Made by a program: the position numbers and the translations under genes | Part shown: one piece after another, positions 57,375-64,000 of the stretch | Position numbering within the stretch: the first letter of the stretch is position 1 | Layout of the letters: the number at the start of each line of letters is the position of its first letter | NCBI GenBank assembly: GCA_963751615.1 | Contig: CAVVVG010000005.1 | Span: 496,001 to 560,000, forward strand | DNA: 64,000 nucleotides | Direction: 5' to 3' | Source of the DNA: Palsa-892 sp963751615 | GTDB lineage: Bacteria; Pseudomonadota; Alphaproteobacteria; Rhizobiales; Xanthobacteraceae | Notes under the pieces: generated by a model | Seen by the model: the letters and a program-made list of their open reading frames with translations, nothing else | Databases searched by the model: none | Told to the model about the DNA's origin: nothing

Positions 57375-57692
57375 ATGGCGACTAATTTATACGCTGTCGA
57401 GCAGCCGCGCTCTATCTCGGCTGCGGTAGAGCATGGTCGCCTCGGCTCTGCTTGCGCTGCGGCGATGGTGGCTATCGCGCTAGTGGCTTCGATCTGCGCC
57501 ATCGTACTGCTGATCGGCACCGATGCGGCTTTGGCGGCACCCCGCGAGCTAGCCACCATTGATGGCGGCAGCGCGATCAATGGCGTGATTGGAATGGTAA
57601 TCGGGATCTCGGTGATCATGATGCTGCTGGCCGCGGTTGCCTTCAGTGGTCTGACGCCTAGCCAAGCGCGCAGGCGTCGTTCGAAGCGCTAA
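57375..57692 (+). CDS. Small two-helix membrane protein of unknown function
   Basis: 105 residues with hydrophobic helices at about 28-55 (ACAAAMVAIALVASICAIV) and 66-92, and a basic C-terminus (ARRRRSKR). The ATG at 57375 has AAAAGG eight bases upstream. No family is recognised. The 186 bases before it show nothing else. Confidence 0.6.
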   Translation: MATNLYAVEQPRSISAAVEHGRLGSACAAAMVAIALVASICAIVLLIGTDAALAAPRELATIDGGSAINGVIGMVIGISVIMMLLAAVAFSGLTPSQARRRRSKR

Positions 57693-57762
57693 GTTCCAAT
57701 CTTCAATTCATATCGGAGAAGAGGAGGCTGGCGCGGCCTGATTGAACCGTTAGGCTAACGTT

Positions 57763-58920
57763 ATGCTCGCACGCCAGTTTTTTTTGATCCCATTTTTCAT
57801 TTCGGCGTCCACTCTATCTTCATTGGCCTTAGCGCAAAGCACCGTCGTTAAAAGCGATAAAGCGAGCTTTCGCGTCGATACCGTCGCCTCGGGGTTGGAG
57901 AATCCCTGGTCGCTCGCATTCTTGCCCGATGGCCGGATGCTTGTAACGGAGCGGCCTGGTCGGCTTCGCATCCTCGGCAAGGATGGGAAATTGTCGCCGC
58001 CCGTCGAAGGTACGCCGGCAGTCGCCGCAATCGGCCAAGGGGGGTTGCTTGATGTAGTGCTGGCCCCGGATTTCGCACAGAGCCAAAAAATCTATCTTAG
58101 CTTCGCCGAACCGCGCGGACCTTCTGGCGCGCCGAACCCGAATGGCACAAGTGTGGCCAGTGCCCGTTTTGTAGAAAAAGCGGGAAAAACACAACTGACA
58201 GAATTAAAAATAATTTTCCGGCAGGAGCCCAACATTGCCGGAGGATTTCATTTCGGTTCTAGAATTGTGATCGCGCGCGACGGCAATTTGTTTATCACCA
58301 CGGGTGAGCGTAATCTGAAGACGTCGGCTCAGGATTTGAACAGTCACCTCGGAAAGGTGATCCGCATTCGCCCTGATGGCTCGGTGCCGCCGGACAACCC
58401 TTTTGTCGGCCGTTCTGATGCGAGGCCTGAAATTTGGTCTTACGGTCACCGCAATATCGAGGCCGCCGCTCTTCATCCGATAACAGGCAAGCTGTGGATC
58501 GTCGAACACGGTCCCAAAGGCGGCGATGAAGTCAACGTTCCCGAAAAAGGCAAAAATTACGGCTGGCCGGTGATCGGTTACGGCGTTGATTATTCCGGGG
58601 CGGTCATCCACGAAAGCACGCAAAAGGAAGGCATGGAGCAACCAATTTATTACTGGGTACCTTCAATCGCTCCGTCGGGAATGGTATTTTATGCTGGCGA
58701 AGCGTTTCCCGCTTGGAAGGGCAGTCTTTTTGTCGGTGCGCTGGCGCTAAAACATCTCAATCGCCTTGAGTTAGACGGCGAAAAAATCGTGAAAGAAGAA
58801 CGTCTTTTGATTGATCTCGGACTGCGTATCCGCGATGTGCGTCAGGCTTCCGACGGAACGCTGTGGCTTCTGACGGATGCACGCGACGGCAAAGTGTTGC
58901 ACATCATTCCGGCAAGATGA
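57763..58920 (+). CDS. PQQ-dependent aldose sugar dehydrogenase-like protein
   Basis: 385 residues, exported (signal peptide about 1-24). A soluble six-bladed propeller of the YliI/Asd type: ENPWSLAFLPDGRMLVTERPGRL, GGLLDVVLAPDF, NGTSVASARF, YGHRNIEAAA, and HGPKGGDEVNVPEKGKNYGW, which matches the PQQ/metal site. Oxidises aldoses at C1 if PQQ is supplied; no PQQ synthesis genes are in the window. Confidence 0.88.
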   Translation: MLARQFFLIPFFISASTLSSLALAQSTVVKSDKASFRVDTVASGLENPWSLAFLPDGRMLVTERPGRLRILGKDGKLSPPVEGTPAVAAIGQGGLLDVVLAPDFAQSQKIYLSFAEPRGPSGAPNPNGTSVASARFVEKAGKTQLTELKIIFRQEPNIAGGFHFGSRIVIARDGNLFITTGERNLKTSAQDLNSHLGKVIRIRPDGSVPPDNPFVGRSDARPEIWSYGHRNIEAAALHPITGKLWIVEHGPKGGDEVNVPEKGKNYGWPVIGYGVDYSGAVIHESTQKEGMEQPIYYWVPSIAPSGMVFYAGEAFPAWKGSLFVGALALKHLNRLELDGEKIVKEERLLIDLGLRIRDVRQASDGTLWLLTDARDGKVLHIIPAR

Positions 58921-59112
58921 GCAAAGAAATACCTTTTAATAATTGAGTTATTCGAGAATCTTCTGCAACGCCAAGGCATGATTCCAATGAAATGCATCGG
59001 CCGGGCTAAGCGAAAAACAAAGACACAAGCAGCACTAGATTTCGGCAAATTGTCACTAGCCGAAAAGTTTTAATCTGCGAATATCGGAAAATTGCGAAAG
59101 AGGAGATTGCCG

Positions 59113-59283
59113 ATGCGCCTTACACCACCGACCAATGTTATTTTCATGATTGCCCTGTTTCTCGCCGCTCTCGCGCTACTTAGCTTGGCCGTACCAATTC
59201 CCGTCGTTGGCCCGAACCGATTTTGGTTCATGACAGCTGCATGGGCGTCTCTTACAGCGGGCGTATTTTTCAAGGGCATTTAA
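59113..59283 (+). CDS. Small two-helix membrane protein (family member 1)
   Basis: 56 residues with two hydrophobic segments (VIFMIALFLAALALLSLAV and the part ending ASLTAGVFFKGI). AGGAG lies seven bases before ATG 59113. It matches the next small protein in length, topology and the final AGV-(F/L)-(F/M)-KG(I/L) motif. Unknown function. Confidence 0.6.
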   Translation: MRLTPPTNVIFMIALFLAALALLSLAVPIPVVGPNRFWFMTAAWASLTAGVFFKGI

Positions 59284-59478
59284 ACCTACAGCTTTCCCGC
59301 AAATTACCGTAGAGACAACAATCGAATTCAGGAAGAAAACGACATTGGCATTGCAGAGGTATTGCTGAAAAAAACGGCTGCATTCAACATGCAATCATGA
59401 CAAAGTACTAGCTTGATGGTGCAGGTGTGATTCTCGCGCCGGCATCGGCCCGTTAAAGCCAGCAATAGGGGGTTATTC

Positions 59479-59685
59479 ATGGCCAAGCGCAAAAGCCGCC
59501 GTTCGGCGATTAGCTTTAATACAAACCCGCCGGGTTCGACCACAGTTATTATTTCGATGATTGTCTTCATACTCGGCGTCATTGGCGCCGTGGCTTTCGT
59601 CCCGATCCTTTCGCCACTTAGCTTTTGGCTCTGCCTCGCTGGCTATCTGCTGCTTCTCGCCGGCGTATTAATGAAGGGTCTCTGA
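59479..59685 (+). CDS. Small two-helix membrane protein (family member 2)
   Basis: 68 residues: basic start MAKRKSRRSA, then TTVIISMIVFILGVIGAVAF and a second helix ending LLAGVLMKGL. GGGGG lies eight bases before the ATG and a strong terminator follows. Apparently related to the protein at 59113. Unknown function. Confidence 0.65.
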   Translation: MAKRKSRRSAISFNTNPPGSTTVIISMIVFILGVIGAVAFVPILSPLSFWLCLAGYLLLLAGVLMKGL

Positions 59686-59706
59686 ACTTTTCTTACTAAT
59701 TTCAAG

Positions 59707-59735
59707 AACCCCTCGTTTTGGCGAGGGGTTTTTTG
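59707..59735 (+). terminator. Terminator after the second small membrane protein
   Basis: Perfect 9-bp stem AACCCCTCG/CGAGGGGTT with a 6-base loop, followed by a run of T. Confidence 0.92.
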
Positions 59736-59943
59736 CGCGCGACATTGAACCGGGACAACGAGACCCGATTCCGGCGTCGCACATTTGTGCTGCTCGGAAA
59801 TACCTTATTCGCGAGCCCCTTCAGCCGTTTGCGTGGCAGTCATTTCGAGCTGGGTCTGCCGGATTTTTGGTAGAAAGATTCAAATCGGCAAATGCGCGCT
59901 TTTGGCGCTTCCCTCTCTGCAGCGATATGCCCATATTGGTGCG

Positions 59944-62358
<2,415 letters not shown>

Positions 62359-62361
62359 CGA

Positions 62362-62694
62362 ATGCAAGTTGCCTTCCGTCCTTCGCTCATCCTATCAGGT
62401 TTACTCGTTTTGCCGATGTTCGCGACATGGGCCTGGCCACAGGATCGAAATTGTAAACACGGTTATGATAGTTTCTATGCGGCGGCGCAGGTTGTGAACG
62501 ACCAACTGAATGCGCGTCAGGGTAAGGAACTCTGCAATGTTTTACCCTCGGTTCTGAACGAAATCAAAAAGGCGAAAGACAATTTTGACGATGCTCCCTG
62601 CGCCGAAGCCACCCGCAATGAAGTAACCAGATTCGCGATCGATATGATCGAAGACATCTATCGGATGGAACATAATATTTGCGTAATGCGCTAA
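62362..62694 (+). CDS. Exported four-cysteine protein (pair member 1)
   Basis: 110 residues with a signal peptide (about 1-26). The mature part has Cys at about 31, 58, 79 and 107 and mostly helical composition. Core: YDSFYAAAQVVNDQLNARQG, KELCNVL, APCAEATRNEV, IEDIYRM. It aligns with the next protein over its whole mature length. It starts three bases after the uvrB stop. No known family. Confidence 0.65.
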   Translation: MQVAFRPSLILSGLLVLPMFATWAWPQDRNCKHGYDSFYAAAQVVNDQLNARQGKELCNVLPSVLNEIKKAKDNFDDAPCAEATRNEVTRFAIDMIEDIYRMEHNICVMR

Positions 62695-62740
62695 TCAAGC
62701 GAGCGGCAGGCAGACATTCGAGATGAATTGGAGCTTCATA

Positions 62741-63064
62741 ATGAAACGCTCTTCAACATTCATTTTGGTTCTTGCGACGGCATTACTTGCAAGCGAAGTC
62801 GCCCACTCACAATCGACAACGTGCTCACAGGCCTACGAGGAATTTTCCTCAACGCTCCGGGCCATCGACGAACGGCTGAATGTACCTGACGGCAAGGAAG
62901 ACTGCGAGCTTCTAGCGTCAGCCTATGAGAGCATAAAGAATACCGACGAAACTTTCGCGAAGTCCGCATGCCCACCTGAACAGCGGCGGGAAGCATCGAC
63001 CTTAGCCCTCAAGAAGATCAAAGAAATTTATCAACTCGGAGAAAAGAAGTGCGGCAGCGAATAA
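62741..63064 (+). CDS. Exported four-cysteine protein (pair member 2)
   Basis: 107 residues, signal peptide about 1-24 (ending AHSQ). The mature part mirrors the preceding gene: four Cys, YEEFSSTLRAIDERLN, KEDCELL, SACPPEQRREA, IKEIYQL. The in-frame ATG 18 bases upstream is not preferred because GGAG sits seven bases before 62741. Function unknown. Confidence 0.65.
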   Translation: MKRSSTFILVLATALLASEVAHSQSTTCSQAYEEFSSTLRAIDERLNVPDGKEDCELLASAYESIKNTDETFAKSACPPEQRREASTLALKKIKEIYQLGEKKCGSE

Positions 63065-63159
63065 ATCTCTCGATCCTCGAAGACCAGATCACAGGTGCTA
63101 AAACCAAGTGTAAGCTTTTTCCGCCTTGGACGCCTATCAGGAGACGCGCTAAACAGACA

Positions 63160-63450
63160 ATGATGCTGAGCCAATTCGACCCCAATTTGACAAATTCTTT
63201 GCGTGTACTCGCGATCATCACCTGCGCTATGATAGCGAACGCCTGCGCACAGCCAGGCGGCGATGCACCGGCAATCAAAGTGGCGGCGGACGGGGAACCC
63301 ATCCCAACAAGTGTCGAGCAAGTCCGGACGCAATGCTGGATGCGCTATGAAGGTCCCAAACAGGTGAAAAATCTCGATGAAAAGATGAAACTCGTCGACA
63401 AATGTATTGATGAAAAAATGAAATTGCTACCGCCAACAGCTGGCCGTTAG
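63160..63450 (+). CDS. Putative lipoprotein, QCWM family (pair member 1)
   Basis: 96 residues with an N-terminal hydrophobic stretch ending IANAC, a plausible lipobox. The C-terminal part has RTQCWMRYEG, NLDEKMKLVDKC and EKMKL, shared with the next gene. The start is uncertain: ATG 63160 or 63163, both with a weak ribosome site. Unknown function. Confidence 0.6.
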   Translation: MMLSQFDPNLTNSLRVLAIITCAMIANACAQPGGDAPAIKVAADGEPIPTSVEQVRTQCWMRYEGPKQVKNLDEKMKLVDKCIDEKMKLLPPTAGR

Positions 63451-63482
63451 AAAAATATGGAATACAGAAAGTAGCCACTCCC

Positions 63483-63770
63483 ATGTACGCGTATTCGCGT
63501 TTCCTCTGCCTGATCGGTATTGCCGCGATCCCCTTTGTTGTAAGCGCCTGTGCAGATGGCCCCGTCATGCGCTCGACGAGCGCCCAACGTTGGGCCGCGA
63601 TCGACAGCCTGAAAAGCGAAGTACCGCCGCGATCGATGGAAATGGCGCGCGGCCAGTGCTGGATGAAATACGAAAACACCAGGGTCGCGAGCAATCTCAA
63701 CGAGAAAATGAAACTCGTCGATCAATGTATGGTGGAAAAAAAGATACAATTTCCAACCATCGTGCAGTGA
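63483..63770 (+). CDS. Putative lipoprotein, QCWM family (pair member 2)
   Basis: 95 residues. Hydrophobic start ending VSACADG, a good lipobox (Cys about 23). The C-terminal part has RGQCWMKYEN, NLNEKMKLVDQC and VEKK, closely matching the previous protein. Unknown function. Confidence 0.68.
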   Translation: MYAYSRFLCLIGIAAIPFVVSACADGPVMRSTSAQRWAAIDSLKSEVPPRSMEMARGQCWMKYENTRVASNLNEKMKLVDQCMVEKKIQFPTIVQ

Positions 63771-63796
63771 TTACAGAAATCCCAAAGAGGCGGCCG

Positions 63797-64000
63797 ATGG
63801 ATGCAAATTCGATTGTTTTCAGGGTTGGCGTCGCGGCGGCGGTTTCGTTAGGCGCTGCGTCGCCCGCGAGCGCAGATTTCATCGGTGATGTGGTATCCAT
63901 CGTTCCAGCCGCCAATTATCAGCGAGGCACCGCCATCCAGGAACTTCAGATCAATGACCTGGTCGAGCAGAACGATAAGATTATTACCACCGGAGATGGG
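63797..64000 (+). CDS. FecR-domain exported protein (N-terminal part, runs off the right edge)
   Basis: The first 68 codons are present. A signal peptide (about 1-26, ending ASA) is followed by ADFIGDVVSIVPAANYQRG and LVEQNDKIITTGDG, the typical beginning of FecR domains found in periplasmic sensor or surface-layer-associated proteins. GAGG lies six bases before the ATG. The downstream domain, and so the role, cannot be seen. Confidence 0.7.
   Translation, partial: MDANSIVFRVGVAAAVSLGAASPASADFIGDVVSIVPAANYQRGTAIQELQINDLVEQNDKIITTGDG

Overview
The window reads as a chromosomal segment of an alphaproteobacterium of the order Hyphomicrobiales (Rhizobiales), probably near the Bradyrhizobium/Xanthobacteraceae group. 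The evidence is the gene order (full dcw cluster, yqeY/carA divergence, carB-greA, lrp-trxB-lysR, dnaG-rpoD), a DnaG without zinc ligands, OpgC with SGNH partners, DUF992 and DUF4112 proteins, and an interspersed AAAGCGGACA palindrome typical of that group. No genus can be fixed from sequence alone.

1-10.9 kb (minus strand) is the division and cell-wall cluster mraZ-rsmH-ftsL-ftsI-murE-murF-mraY-murD-ftsW-murG(partial). It is tightly packed, with five ATGA stop/start overlaps, and is headed by three GGGAT boxes spaced 10 bp apart that overlap a plausible promoter. 11-13.4 kb holds a peptidoglycan amidase, a small lytic transglycosylase, the RNase P RNA gene with its terminator, and a 26-codon membrane-peptide ORF. 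13.4-19.6 kb holds an ArsR-methyltransferase fusion, an opgC gene broken by one extra base and followed by two SGNH paralogs (one catalytically degenerate), a chromate transporter and a PaaI thioesterase. 19.8-25.9 kb holds a secreted Gly/Tyr-rich protein, an MltB-type transglycosylase, ettA, an FMN alpha-hydroxyacid dehydrogenase and a dienelactone hydrolase with a Lys/Arg-rich tail.

25.9-30.5 kb is the accessory region. Two tandem modules end at a tRNA-Ile(CAT) gene. Each has the same left arm (220 bp) and right arm (171 bp) and a 13-bp copy of the tRNA 3' end at its borders, but the cargo differs: an arylsulfatase in one, a Cache-domain protein plus decayed gene pieces in the other. No integrase is present. 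This is the most unusual structure in the window.

30.9-48.2 kb is mostly core: polysaccharide deacetylase, two MFS transporters around a DUF4112 gene, rpoD with a very long Lys/Ala-rich N-terminus, dnaG, an aldo/keto reductase, yqeY, carA, a frameshifted secreted-protein gene, a methyltransferase, carB and greA. 48.2-64 kb holds lrp, a trxB relic with its middle deleted, lysR, msrP, an EF-G2-like GTPase, a DUF992 relic, aspartate aminotransferase, a GT87 glycosyltransferase, a GST, a PQQ-type sugar dehydrogenase, two related small membrane proteins and uvrB. After uvrB come two back-to-back pairs of small exported paralogs (a four-cysteine pair and a QCWM lipoprotein pair) and the start of a FecR-domain gene.

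Start codons were chosen from ribosome-binding sites and family alignment by eye; several differ from the longest open frame (rsmH, rpoD, yqeY, uvrB, greA, carB).
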